Below, piece after piece: positions 33,363 through 42,426 of a stretch of 64,000 bases of DNA (position 1 is the first letter of the stretch; every line of letters begins with the position of its first letter). The notes under the pieces were generated by a model. The model was not told the DNA's origin. It saw only the letters and a program-made list of their open reading frames with translations, and searched no databases. The stretch covers positions 114,485 through 178,484 of the forward strand of contig UQNQ01000002.1 in assembly GCA_900542425.1 (NCBI GenBank). The letters run 5' to 3'. Origin of the DNA: an uncultured Eubacteriales bacterium (GTDB lineage: Bacteria; Bacillota; Clostridia; Oscillospirales; CAG-272). The translations under genes were made by a program, and so were the position numbers.

Positions 33363-35402
33363 TTATTTTTCATATGGTACGGTTAAAGGTTTTCCCGCCT
33401 CAATCGGATACGTCTTATCCTTTATCACAAGCGTACCGCCTTCCACATCGCTTTTTACCGTAACCGCAGATGCATCCACAGAGACTTCAACCGTGCCGTT
33501 CGGTACAGGGACCTTTCCGGAAAAGCTACCGAAACACATCAGACTCGGCTTGACTTCATAGGTCGCATACGCAGGAGAAGTCGGACGTACACCAAGCGCA
33601 TACTTCCCAAGAAGATAAATCGGAGATGCTCCCCACGCATGACAAAGGCTTTTTCCATAAAGACGGCCGTACATTGCGTAATGCTCCGTTCCTGAACGAT
33701 CCGGGAAATATTCTTCCCAAATGGTAGTAGCGCCAAGGCGAATCATTCCGCCCCAATAACTGTGCAGCATATCCGTCATATAATCGAATTCTCCGATCTG
33801 ACACATAGCATCCAATTCAAAGAATTCAAAATAAGGCGTTGTGATCGGACGAATATCCTTATTTTTAATTACATGAACAATGATTTTTTCTTTTCTTTCT
33901 TCACTTGTCAAATCATAAAGCAAGGCGAAAATATTGGCATGACGTGTAATATTCCGATTTCCGGTTTTATAATCATCCACAAAGCCGCCTTTTTCCTCGT
34001 CCCAATAGCGGTCGTTGATAATTTTGGCAAGTCGAGACGCTGCGGCCCGATAAAGAGCTTCCTCTTCGGACTCATTTAAAAGCTCTGCGCAATTCGCCAT
34101 ACACTGATAAGCACGGCAGAGCAGCATTTGCTCAGCACAAAGAGGTCCAGAATCTTTGTCAAATTTTGACCAGTCCACGAAAACCCAATCGCCCGCACGC
34201 TTGATATATAAGCCGTCCTCATCCAGTCTTCCCGTAATAAATGCCATCGTCGAGCGCATCTGCGGATATACGGCACGAACAAAGGCGGAATCTCCCGTAT
34301 GGAAATAATATTCCCAAATACTCATAATCCAATAAAATGTATAATCGGGAATGGTATTGACATGCATGGTCATCGGTTCCGCACCGCGAAGAATTCTCAG
34401 GGTACGCCGTACGATATCGTTATCATTCATCAAATAATAATTGACAAAAAAGCTTTGGTACGCATCTCCGCCCCATACCCAGCGGTCACGCTTGATCCCG
34501 TCAAAGAAGCCTTCACGTGCATTCAAGTGCAAGGTATAAGAAGATACTTCCCAAATTTTGTTGACCATCTCGTCATCCGAATGGAAAGCGCCCTTATCTG
34601 CAAGAGGCAGATATTCAAAATCTGCGGAAAGCTCCAAAGATTCGCAGGCTTCCGGTACAAAAACATATCGGAAAGCCACCGCTATGGATGTGAATTTTCC
34701 TTTTTCCGCTTTGGCATTCACAAGGACAATCGCATTGTCCGGATCAAGCGCCTCTTCACGGGATTCTCCGCAAACAACGAGAAATGCGGCATCCTCCGGT
34801 GCTACATTTTCAAAAATCAGCTTTCCGAAGCGTTCGCAGCCAAAATCAAATAGAATTCCTCCATTTATCTTCTCAGACAGAACCGGCCGGATACGTTCAT
34901 AGGAAAACTTAAATATTTCAGGATTGTCGGAAAGCTCCGTATACATATCATTTGTTCCCGCAGGAAGATCCCCCACGCCAAAAGAACCATATGACCAACT
35001 TTCATCGGATGCAAACGTATCTCCTATACAGTATACCGCGGGCAAACCGCCGTCCTTATAGGCAAACACTTTCACCATTTGACGTCCCGGCTTCAGCGTT
35101 ACCGTCGCACCGGAAGGATACCGTACACCGTCCACCAGAATGCTTGCATGTTCCGTATTGGCATAAAACGTCACGTCTTCCGGTTTCTCAAGGTTGGCGA
35201 CCTTATAAAGGAAGAGATTTCTGTGCGGTGCATCCACGCGCCACATAGGGGAATAATAAACAGGTCCTTTCGACACCGTTTGGGAACCTGTCCCCGATTC
35301 CGTCGAATAATGCTCGCCTCCCATTGTCCGTCTGTTATGAACAAGCATTCCATGATACAGTTCAAAGTCACCCGGGCACCACATCCATTTTGATTGTTTC
35401 AT
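33363..35402 (-). CDS. Alpha-L-rhamnosidase, GH78-like
   Basis: GH78 enzymes release L-rhamnose from glycosides and pectin-derived chains. The 679-aa protein lacks a signal peptide, so it acts on imported substrates. The family core is REGFFDGIKRDRWVWGGDAYQSF (about residues 300-322), containing the acidic catalytic stretch. ADWVFVDW-like GDWVFVDWSKF, GATTIWEEYFP and HYAMYGRLYGKSLCHAWGASPIYLL follow, all typical of the (alpha/alpha)6 barrel. A beta-sandwich C-terminus closes it. The start at 35402 is used because GGAG lies 7 bases upstream; the ATG four codons earlier has no spacing. It starts 30 bp after the transporter gene and probably forms an operon with pncB. The rhamnose released would feed rhaA/rhaB elsewhere in the window. 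Confidence 0.92.
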   Translation of the reverse strand: MKQSKWMWCPGDFELYHGMLVHNRRTMGGEHYSTESGTGSQTVSKGPVYYSPMWRVDAPHRNLFLYKVANLEKPEDVTFYANTEHASILVDGVRYPSGATVTLKPGRQMVKVFAYKDGGLPAVYCIGDTFASDESWSYGSFGVGDLPAGTNDMYTELSDNPEIFKFSYERIRPVLSEKINGGILFDFGCERFGKLIFENVAPEDAAFLVVCGESREEALDPDNAIVLVNAKAEKGKFTSIAVAFRYVFVPEACESLELSADFEYLPLADKGAFHSDDEMVNKIWEVSSYTLHLNAREGFFDGIKRDRWVWGGDAYQSFFVNYYLMNDNDIVRRTLRILRGAEPMTMHVNTIPDYTFYWIMSIWEYYFHTGDSAFVRAVYPQMRSTMAFITGRLDEDGLYIKRAGDWVFVDWSKFDKDSGPLCAEQMLLCRAYQCMANCAELLNESEEEALYRAAASRLAKIINDRYWDEEKGGFVDDYKTGNRNITRHANIFALLYDLTSEERKEKIIVHVIKNKDIRPITTPYFEFFELDAMCQIGEFDYMTDMLHSYWGGMIRLGATTIWEEYFPDRSGTEHYAMYGRLYGKSLCHAWGASPIYLLGKYALGVRPTSPAYATYEVKPSLMCFGSFSGKVPVPNGTVEVSVDASAVTVKSDVEGGTLVIKDKTYPIEAGKPLTVPYEK

Positions 35403-35432
35403 TATAATCTCCATTCCGGTCTTTCATTCAAA

Positions 35433-36635
35433 TCAAAAGACCATAATAATAATTTTTGAAGCAAGTACTACACAGACAAGCGCAATCGGATAAGTTGCCG
35501 CGTAGGCAGAAGAAACTTCATCCGTTCCGGCAGACCGGATAAGGGCATCCAGTGCAGGCGTGCTTGTCATACCACCTGTGATCGAGCCGAGATTGTTGAA
35601 AATACTGAGCTTGAAAATATATTTTGCAACAACAAAACCAATGATCATCGGAAGCAGCGTCATAATAACTCCGTATAAGAAATACTTGAGCGCGATATTT
35701 TCCATAAAATTGACGCCTCCCGGGACTCCTGCTCCGATAAGGAACAAAACAAGCCCAAGCTCTCGGAAAAACTGAAGAGATTCCTTGCCGATCCGGCAAT
35801 CGATCCCAAACAGATGTCCGAAGTGTCCGATGATTAAACCGGAAACCAGTGTTCCGCCAGAAGTACCGAGCGAGAAATTAATGCCCGGAATTTTAATGGA
35901 CCCAATCAAGCAGCCAAATACAATAGCAAGGAAAAAGGCAAACGCGCCGAAGGGGTCGAGTTTTGTCAGCTTACGGGTAATCGGCTTCACCGTGACAGCG
36001 CCGGCCGCTTGAAAGGAAGCCCTCTCCTGCTCGATGTTCACACGCAAAAGCTTTGGAATAATCTGAACAAACAAAACAACGCCGAGAACACCGAATACAT
36101 AGGCGATCCCGTATCCGGCGGTAACAGCCCCTGCCGCGTCTCCTTCTACCATTTCCTTTGCTGCGGAAAGGCCCGGCGTACTCGTCAATGCTCCCGTCAA
36201 AAGTCCTGTCGCCATCTCAGGGGACATGTCCCCGTCAAATACAAGAAGCAAAACGGCAGTAAGAGCACCGGCGAGTATTACAATAACCCCCATCAAAATA
36301 TAAGAAAGGGATTTTCTATTGAACGTCCGAAAGAATTTCGGTCCCGCAATCAAACCGATAGATGTCACAAAAAACGCCGTTCCAATCTGAGAAACCAAAC
36401 TAAAATTTGCCGATAATGAACTGCTGTACAGCGTAATGGTTTTCCCTCCGATTTCAAAAGAGGGCACATAGCTTGCCAGCACACCGAAAAGCAGCGCGAT
36501 AAGCAGTACGCCGGCAGTCCCGAGAGAAATCCCTTTGATGCTGATTCCTCCCACAAGATATCCTAGTGCCGCAATCACCGCGATAAAAAAGATGATAGAA
36601 AGCGCTGATGAAACGACCTCTCCTAAATATGCCAT
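35433..36635 (-). CDS. AspT/YidE/YbjL-family membrane transporter without regulatory domains
   Basis: The 400-aa protein has about ten to twelve transmembrane helices in two similar halves. Each half has a family signature: TGLLTGALTSTPGLSAAKE in the first and GSITGGMTSTPALDALI in the second. This duplication defines the aspartate:alanine exchanger (AAEx) family. Usual members are about 550 aa with two TrkA-C (RCK-C) domains between the halves. Here the link is only a short stretch (LLRVNIEQERASFQAAGAVTVKPITRKL). The substrate is unknown; given its neighbours it might carry rhamnose-containing compounds or a nicotinate-related solute (inference). It lies 30 bp from both pncB and the GH78 gene. 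Confidence 0.85.
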   Translation of the reverse strand: MAYLGEVVSSALSIIFFIAVIAALGYLVGGISIKGISLGTAGVLLIALLFGVLASYVPSFEIGGKTITLYSSSLSANFSLVSQIGTAFFVTSIGLIAGPKFFRTFNRKSLSYILMGVIVILAGALTAVLLLVFDGDMSPEMATGLLTGALTSTPGLSAAKEMVEGDAAGAVTAGYGIAYVFGVLGVVLFVQIIPKLLRVNIEQERASFQAAGAVTVKPITRKLTKLDPFGAFAFFLAIVFGCLIGSIKIPGINFSLGTSGGTLVSGLIIGHFGHLFGIDCRIGKESLQFFRELGLVLFLIGAGVPGGVNFMENIALKYFLYGVIMTLLPMIIGFVVAKYIFKLSIFNNLGSITGGMTSTPALDALIRSAGTDEVSSAYAATYPIALVCVVLASKIIIMVF

Positions 36636-36665
36636 AAATACCTCCCCTGTTTCGATTCCGTTGTT

Positions 36666-38099
36666 TCAGTTCCGGAGCATTTTTTGTTTGATGTCCCAAA
36701 GCTTTTGGGATAGATCGACATAATATTCATGCGGATTTTCAAACCGTTTGACCTCATCCCAAAGCTTATCGGTTTGTTCAGCGCAATATGCACGGATTTC
36801 CGCAGCAGAAGGAGAAGTATAAACACGCTTTCCATTCCGGAAAATCGGTTCCAGCAAGGTACGCAGATGATAATTGGTAAAGGTTTTTCGTTTCCATGTG
36901 TTCTGCGGATCAAAGATTTCAAGCGGTTTTGATTCATCGATTGTTTCGTCATATACGCAAAGCAGGTCCGCCGCCGCTTTTCCGCTTTCATTGTCATAAA
37001 TCCGGTATACTTTTTTGAAATGAGGATTTGTGATTTTCTCCGGATTCTCACTGATTTTGATTTTCGGTTCAATGATTCCGTTCTTCTCTTTGGCGACAAG
37101 TTTGTATACGCCGCCGAACACGGGATCGCTTTTCGCTGTAATCAGCCGTTCCCCTACGCCGAAAGCATCGATTTCAGCACCTTGGCTTATGATGTCGCGA
37201 ATAATATATTCATCCAGTGAATTGGATACAACGATTTTGGCTTCCGAAAATCCCTCTCTGATAAAAGCTGCCCGAATTTTTTTAGTCAAATAGGCAATGT
37301 CACCCGAATCGATACGAACACCGAAATTCCGAATTCCCTGGGGAACAAGAATTTCCTTGAAAGCACGAATCGCATTCGGAAGCCCGCTGTTCAAGACGTT
37401 ATATGTGTCGATGAGGAGCGTCGCATTGTTTGGATAAATCCGGCAGTACGTTTCAAACGCTTCGTATTCACTGTCAAACATCTGCACCCATGAATGTGCC
37501 ATTGTCCCGGATGCCGGTGCTTGAAAATCTCGGTCACTCATCGTACAGGAAGTGGAGGAACATCCTCCGATAAACGCAGCTCGCGCCCCATAAATCGCGC
37601 CTTCCGCGCCTTGTGCCCTGCGCGCACCGAATTCTGCGACAGGACGTCCTGCGGCTGCTCTTACAATCCGGTTCGCTTTGGTTGCAATCAGCGACTGATG
37701 ATTTAACGCCAGCAGCACAAACGTCTCAATAAACTGCGCTTCGATGGCAGGGGCGCGGACCGTCATAATCGGCTCACGCGGGAAAATCGGAGTGCCTTCC
37801 GGAATGGCATAAATATCCCCTGTAAACCGAAACGTTTTGAGATATTCCAAAAATCTTTCGTCAAAAATATGTTTGGACCGAAGATATGTGATATCTTCCT
37901 CAGTAAAATTCAGATTTTCAATATATCCGATAACCTCGTCAAGCCCTGCCGCGATGGCATAACCACCCCCGTCGGGAATATCACGGAAAAACACATCAAA
38001 ATATGCAATTTCATCCGCCTTTCCGGAGACAAAATATCCATTTGCCATCGTCAGTTCATAGAAATCCAGCAACATAGTATAGTTGGTACGATCAAGCAT
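36666..38099 (-). CDS. pncB: Nicotinate phosphoribosyltransferase
   Basis: The enzyme joins nicotinate to PRPP to give nicotinate mononucleotide in NAD salvage. The 477-aa protein has the type II NAPRTase pattern. LLDFYELTMANGYF is at the N-terminus, then VAEFGARRAQG and FIGGCSSTSC. The catalytic-region histidine is in ASGTMAHSWVQMF, and LLIDTYNVL and FGVRIDSGDIAYL follow. GGAGGG (38109-38114) lies 9 bases before the ATG, and a sigma-A promoter is at 38135-38163. It heads an unusual operon with the transporter and GH78 genes. It is divergent from the PTS IIC gene across 170 bp. Confidence 0.96.
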   Translation of the reverse strand: MLDRTNYTMLLDFYELTMANGYFVSGKADEIAYFDVFFRDIPDGGGYAIAAGLDEVIGYIENLNFTEEDITYLRSKHIFDERFLEYLKTFRFTGDIYAIPEGTPIFPREPIMTVRAPAIEAQFIETFVLLALNHQSLIATKANRIVRAAAGRPVAEFGARRAQGAEGAIYGARAAFIGGCSSTSCTMSDRDFQAPASGTMAHSWVQMFDSEYEAFETYCRIYPNNATLLIDTYNVLNSGLPNAIRAFKEILVPQGIRNFGVRIDSGDIAYLTKKIRAAFIREGFSEAKIVVSNSLDEYIIRDIISQGAEIDAFGVGERLITAKSDPVFGGVYKLVAKEKNGIIEPKIKISENPEKITNPHFKKVYRIYDNESGKAAADLLCVYDETIDESKPLEIFDPQNTWKRKTFTNYHLRTLLEPIFRNGKRVYTSPSAAEIRAYCAEQTDKLWDEVKRFENPHEYYVDLSQKLWDIKQKMLRN

Positions 38100-38134
38100 T
38101 GATAGGAGCCCTCCAAAATCTATTATTCCGTATT

Positions 38135-38163
38135 ATTATAATATATCCTTTCCGAAAGTGCAA
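38135..38163 (-). promoter_or_regulatory. Sigma-A promoter of pncB
   Basis: On the minus strand TTGCAC (38158-38163), 17-bp spacer, TATAAT (38135-38140), about 30 bases before the ATG. Confidence 0.85.
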
Positions 38164-38198
38164 GAATTTACCGAAAAAATCGGTTAAAATTCTCTTTT

Positions 38199-38232
38199 TT
38201 ATTGACATGGAAAAAAGAGAATGATATGATAA
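38199..38232. repeat. Perfect 12-bp inverted repeat enclosing the PTS IIC promoter -35 box
   Basis: The arms 38199-38210 and 38221-38232 are exact reverse complements. The 10-bp centre contains the TTGACA -35 box (38212-38217). It is placed as an operator would be, between divergent promoters. It lies upstream of the predicted transcript start, so it should act as DNA rather than as RNA. Confidence 0.8.
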
Positions 38233-38240
38233 ATAGTAAT
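38212..38240 (+). promoter_or_regulatory. Sigma-A promoter of the PTS IIC gene
   Basis: A perfect TTGACA (38212-38217), 17-bp spacer and TATGAT (38235-38240), about 30 bases before the ATG. Its -35 box lies in the centre of a 12-bp inverted repeat. Confidence 0.88.
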
Positions 38241-38269
38241 ATCTGCTTTTCAAATGGGGGTACAAAACG

Positions 38270-39364
38270 ATGGAAAACATCGAAAAAAAATCCGGAGGCA
38301 GTTTGTTGAAACGGCTTGCAAAACGGTATTTTATTGACGCAATGGGAGCCATGGCGCAGGGTCTTTTCGCATCCCTTCTTATCGGAACGATTTTCAGCGC
38401 ACTCGGCATGATTCCCAATCTGGGATTTTTAACCGAAATCGGCAAATATGCGCAAGCAATGGCAGGACCGGCAATGGGTGCGGCAATCGCCTATTCGCTG
38501 GGAGGTCATCCGCTTGTCATTTTTTCTGCGGCAGCTGTCGGATATGCCGCAAATACACTTGGAGGCGCAGGAGGCCCGCTGGCAGTTTTCTTTATCACCA
38601 TTGCTGCGGTGGAAATCGGAATGCTTGTCTCCAAAAAAACGAAAGTTGACATCATCGTCACTCCGTTTGTTACCATCCTTGTAGGCGGTGGACTTTCTCT
38701 CTTAATCGCGCCGTATATCGGCATCGCCGTAGGTTATATCAGTGATTTCATCAGCTGGGCTGCGATTCAGGCACCGTTTGTAACGGGAATCATTGTTTCC
38801 GTTGTTATCGGCATGGTGCTTACCCTTCCTATTTCAAGCGCCGCTATTTGCGCCGGACTCACTCTTACAGGCAGCATTGCCGCAACAAGCAGTTCTGAGG
38901 GACTTGCTATTGCAGGTGCCGCTGCCATCGCCGGCTGTTGTGCGCAGATGGTCGGTTTTGCCGTTGTCAGCTTCCGTGAAAACAAATGGGGCGGACTTCT
39001 CTCTCAAGGCATTGGAACCAGTATGCTTCAGATGCCGAACATCATTAAAAATCCTTGCATATGGATTGCGCCAACGCTTGCCTCTGCCATTACCGGTCCG
39101 CTTGCGACCTGCGTATTTGATCTGAAAATGTACGGAGCGGCAATCAATTCCGGCATGGGAACCTGTGGTCTCCTTGGACCAATCGGAATGATTCTAGGTT
39201 GGTTTGACAAATCCAATGGATATCCGTATGAGGTAACCGTACTCAACTGGGTCGGACTCATTCTTGTCTGCTTTATTCTGCCGGCCGTTCTTACTCTGCT
39301 GTTCGATGCTCTGATAAGAAAATTAGGATGGGTGAAAAACGGCGATATGAAGCTGGATCTCTGA
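38270..39364 (+). CDS. PTS IIC-type membrane protein (PfoR-like, PTS_EIIC_2)
   Basis: The 364-aa protein has about ten transmembrane helices. Its start (LAKRYFIDAMGAMAQGLFASLLIGTIF) is typical of the PTS_EIIC_2/PfoR family. LTLPISSAAICAGL, GCCAQMVGFAV, QGIGTSMLQMPNI and INSGMGTCGLLGPIG also fit. The family includes IIC-like permeases without fused IIA or IIB domains; some were described as regulators (PfoR). No IIA or IIB gene is nearby. GGGGG lies 10 bases before the ATG. The promoter is strong and probably regulated through the overlapping inverted repeat. The substrate is unknown. Confidence 0.88.
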   Translation: MENIEKKSGGSLLKRLAKRYFIDAMGAMAQGLFASLLIGTIFSALGMIPNLGFLTEIGKYAQAMAGPAMGAAIAYSLGGHPLVIFSAAAVGYAANTLGGAGGPLAVFFITIAAVEIGMLVSKKTKVDIIVTPFVTILVGGGLSLLIAPYIGIAVGYISDFISWAAIQAPFVTGIIVSVVIGMVLTLPISSAAICAGLTLTGSIAATSSSEGLAIAGAAAIAGCCAQMVGFAVVSFRENKWGGLLSQGIGTSMLQMPNIIKNPCIWIAPTLASAITGPLATCVFDLKMYGAAINSGMGTCGLLGPIGMILGWFDKSNGYPYEVTVLNWVGLILVCFILPAVLTLLFDALIRKLGWVKNGDMKLDL

Positions 39365-39420
39365 TGATACGGATCATGTTCTGAAGACAGGCTCGGTAGA
39401 AGACTTTCCATTTCGGGAAT

Positions 39421-39454
39421 AAAAAACAAGAGGTTTTTCAACCTCTTGTTTTCT
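39421..39454. terminator. Bidirectional intrinsic terminator
   Basis: 11-bp arms 39425-39435 and 39440-39450 with a 4-base loop, flanked by A and T runs. It lies between the PTS IIC gene (plus) and the small membrane protein gene (minus). Confidence 0.88.
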
Positions 39455-39456
39455 TT

Positions 39457-39708
39457 TCAGTCTGCAAAAACCGTGATTCGATTACTTACAGCTTCCGTAA
39501 CCAAATCTACGATCCATATCACAATATTGCCGACAAAAGTAACCAGCCCCACAATTCCGACAACAAGCGTTACGATATTTCTCGTTTCAACATAGCGAAG
39601 AATTCGATAAATACCCCCGATAACCGCGCCGAAAAAAAGCTGCAATATAATTTTCGCAACCTTTGGAAGGCTTTCGTAGGTTTCCGTGATAGATGTACTG
39701 TTTGACAT
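39457..39708 (-). CDS. Small two-helix membrane protein, unknown function
   Basis: The 83-aa product has two hydrophobic segments (IILQLFFGAVIGGIYRIL and IVTLVVGIVGLVTFVGNIVIWIVDLV) joined by a basic loop, and a polar N-terminus. I do not recognise a family; similar proteins are annotated only as hypothetical. GGGAGC lies about 6 bases before the ATG, and a terminator follows directly, which supports a real gene. It is downstream of prs on the same strand. Confidence 0.7.
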   Translation of the reverse strand: MSNSTSITETYESLPKVAKIILQLFFGAVIGGIYRILRYVETRNIVTLVVGIVGLVTFVGNIVIWIVDLVTEAVSNRITVFAD

Positions 39709-39822
39709 AAAAACGCTCCCTTTCTATATGTTATCATGCATCATGTCTTTTTGCTTTGTGAAGTATGTACTTTTTCTTTTTCATGATAAACCCGGATATG
39801 CTTTCTATGAAACACTGTCAAT

Positions 39823-40950
39823 TTACCGGGATTCACTGGATTCTGCCGCTCTCACCCGATCCACAAGGGCATGAATTCTCCCGACAGGATTGAGCAACTC
39901 GCTGATGGAGGAATCTGAATTCAGCGTATCAATGATATAGGACACATACTTGCACATATTGACCTCTGCATACCACGGGCGGTCAATGATGCTCTGCGGT
40001 CTGTAATTCAGATTTGTCGTGAAAATCTTATCAATCAGTCCTTTTTCATAGGCGGCGTCTATTTTTTCACATCCCGCCGTAAAAAGCCCGAAAGTTGCGA
40101 AGATAAAGACGCGGCGCGCACCTTTTTCTTTCAGCTGTTCCGCGATATCCAGTGTAGACTCGCCGGTGGCAATCATGTCATCCACAACAATAATATCTTT
40201 CCCTTCAACAGAACGTCCGAGGAATTCATGCGCTTCAATCGGATTGCGTCCGTCAATGACAATGGTATAGTTGCGGCGCTTATAAAACATACCAAGCTCA
40301 AGCCCCAAAACCGAGGAATAATACATGGAACGGGACATGGCCCCCTCATCCGGAGAAACAATCATCAGCGTATCTTTGTCAAAGGTGATATCCGGAAATT
40401 CCCTAACCAACGCTTTGAGCATTTGATAAGACGGGCGAACATTGTCAAAGCCTCGTTGCGGAATTGCCTGCTGCACACGGGAGTCATGCGCATCAAAGGT
40501 AATGATATTGGATACTCCCATCGCCACAAGTTCCTGCAGGGCCATTGCGCAATCAAGAGATTCTCTTGACGTACGCCGATGCTGTCTGCCTTCATAAAGC
40601 ATCGGCATAATAACCGAAACACGGCGGGCTTTTCCGCCAATCGCACAGATGATGCGTTTGAGATCCTGATAATGATCATCAGGACTCATGGGGACATTCA
40701 TTCCGTACATCTTATAAGTAACTCCGTAGTTGAACACGTCGGCGAAAATATAAGTGTCATGTCCGCGCATTGTTTCATGAATAATGCCTTTTCCCTCCCC
40801 TGAACCGAAACGGGGACAGTCGGCATTTACAAGGAAAGTTCCCTCCTTATCCTTGCGCCACTGATGCAGATACCAATCGACATTTTCAAGAAATTTCTCG
40901 CTGCCTTTCATGCCGATAATACTGAGCTCGCCGTAATAGTTTTTCTCCAT
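39823..40950 (-). CDS. prs: Ribose-phosphate pyrophosphokinase (PRPP synthetase)
   Basis: Prs makes PRPP from ribose 5-phosphate and ATP for nucleotide, histidine and NAD synthesis. The 375-aa protein has the catalytic region MPMLYEGRQHRRTSRESLDCAM, ITFDAHDSRVQ, MIVSPDEGAMSRSMYY and the PRPP-binding loop IIVVDDMIATGEST. It is longer than the common 315-aa form, with an N-terminal extension (ADCPRFGSGEGKGIIHETMRG), and seems to be a lineage variant. The ATG at 40950 is used because AGAGGA lies 7 bases before it. It is 50 bp downstream of the aldolase gene and may be read with the rhamnose operon. PRPP is also the co-substrate of PncB. Confidence 0.93.
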   Translation of the reverse strand: MEKNYYGELSIIGMKGSEKFLENVDWYLHQWRKDKEGTFLVNADCPRFGSGEGKGIIHETMRGHDTYIFADVFNYGVTYKMYGMNVPMSPDDHYQDLKRIICAIGGKARRVSVIMPMLYEGRQHRRTSRESLDCAMALQELVAMGVSNIITFDAHDSRVQQAIPQRGFDNVRPSYQMLKALVREFPDITFDKDTLMIVSPDEGAMSRSMYYSSVLGLELGMFYKRRNYTIVIDGRNPIEAHEFLGRSVEGKDIIVVDDMIATGESTLDIAEQLKEKGARRVFIFATFGLFTAGCEKIDAAYEKGLIDKIFTTNLNYRPQSIIDRPWYAEVNMCKYVSYIIDTLNSDSSISELLNPVGRIHALVDRVRAAESSESR

Positions 40951-41000
40951 GCCATCTTCCTCTTTCATTGTATTATTTTATGCAGATATCTTTTTTTGGA

Positions 41001-42293
41001 TCAGAGATGGAAAGCGATTTCGATTTCCTTTACCTCTTCAGGGCTGATTTTAATAACCTCCCCGCCAAGGCTTGCTGCCTCCACAAGAGATTTTGCGCTA
41101 TATTCCATAACCTCAAGGCGATCAAACGCATTGAGGAGCGAAGTTCCCGCAGCAATAATACAGTCATTTTCGATGATAACGACAGGATTTTTGATAGAGA
41201 TTTCTTTCGCAAGCAGTTCCGGCTGCATGAAAGAGGAACCAAACGGATACTTGCGTACATTTTTCAGTGCAATATAGCTCTCCGGAATCAATCTGGCATC
41301 AAATTCCTTATCTGTAATGGCAAACGCCATAATGTGCGGCGGATGCGCCACAATCACCGTTTTGATATCGGGATCTCTCTCATACAGAACCGCATGAAGT
41401 CTGACGGAGCGGGAAGGCGTCTTTCCGGCCTCACATTTGCCATCCCGAATCAGCACAAGGTCTTCCGGTTCAAGATAATTTCTGTCTTTGGCATATGGGG
41501 TAATGATAAACGACCCATCCGAAAGCTTACAGGAAAACGTTCCCTGATCGCTTGTGAACAGCTGATTGCCATATGCGCGGTGAATCAAATCACACATGTC
41601 ACGGCGCACACCGAGTTCTTCGCTCGTATGGGTTTCCGGAACGAATTCTTCCATGTTCGGTGCCGTTTTGTTTTTATAAATTTCCATATGGCGCTCAGAA
41701 AGGCCGTGGATCGTTCCTCCCAGCGCTTTGGCATTGATTTGAATTCTTGCGCAATAATCAAGTGTTTCGAAATTCATAAACGCTCTGAACAAGGAATCCG
41801 CGCCAATAACAACCCCATGATTCTCCAGAACCACTGTGTTGATTCCTTTTTCAAACTCTGAAGATATCTTCTCTCCAAGCAAAGCGCTTCCGGGGAGTGC
41901 GTATTTCGCAATCGTGACCTTTCCCGAAAGGAATCTCGCATCAGGAATAATGGAAGTATCCGGAATTCCCCGCAAAAGGCTAAATGCGACAAGTGCCGGC
42001 GGATGTGCGTGAAGCACCGCTTTTAAATCGGGACGTTTTTTATAGATGGCAAGATGAAACGGATATTCCGAGGACGGTCTGTGAAGGCCGACAATGGTTC
42101 CGTCGGGTTTAATCTGCATAATATCCTCGCGGCGCAGACTTCCCTTATCAACCCCGCTCGGACTAATCCAAACGGTTCCTTCCGAATCGCGGATGGAAAG
42201 ATTTCCCCCTGTCGTGGTCGTCATTCCATAATAATAGATTCGATTCATAATCATTACAATTTGGTCCGCCGGGTGAAGCATGTCAAAATTCAT
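41001..42293 (-). CDS. Tandem class II aldolase/adducin protein, probable rhamnulose-1-phosphate aldolase
   Basis: The 430-aa protein has two class II aldolase domains (about residues 1-215 and 225-430). The first has the phosphate site TTTGGNLSIR, the catalytic Glu in PSSEYPFH, the zinc ligands in VLHAHPP and the third His in LENHGVV. It should therefore be an active zinc aldolase. In the second domain the aligned positions read PSRSVRLH, VIVAHPP and IENDCII, so Glu, one His and the third His are replaced. It is probably structural or regulatory. Placement at the end of a rhaB-rhaA operon suggests it splits L-rhamnulose 1-phosphate to DHAP and L-lactaldehyde (inference). GGAAGGAG precedes the ATG. 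Confidence 0.85.
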   Translation of the reverse strand: MNFDMLHPADQIVMIMNRIYYYGMTTTTGGNLSIRDSEGTVWISPSGVDKGSLRREDIMQIKPDGTIVGLHRPSSEYPFHLAIYKKRPDLKAVLHAHPPALVAFSLLRGIPDTSIIPDARFLSGKVTIAKYALPGSALLGEKISSEFEKGINTVVLENHGVVIGADSLFRAFMNFETLDYCARIQINAKALGGTIHGLSERHMEIYKNKTAPNMEEFVPETHTSEELGVRRDMCDLIHRAYGNQLFTSDQGTFSCKLSDGSFIITPYAKDRNYLEPEDLVLIRDGKCEAGKTPSRSVRLHAVLYERDPDIKTVIVAHPPHIMAFAITDKEFDARLIPESYIALKNVRKYPFGSSFMQPELLAKEISIKNPVVIIENDCIIAAGTSLLNAFDRLEVMEYSAKSLVEAASLGGEVIKISPEEVKEIEIAFHL

Positions 42294-42426
42294 TTTTTTC
42301 TCCTTCCGAACAGCAAAAACTGTTCTTTTTTATTGAAAATAGATTTACAAAATTGATATGTCTGCAAGAAAAAGCGACGTCCTTCCCACTCATAAGGAAT
42401 TTTACAAGCAGCTTTGACAGCACTTT

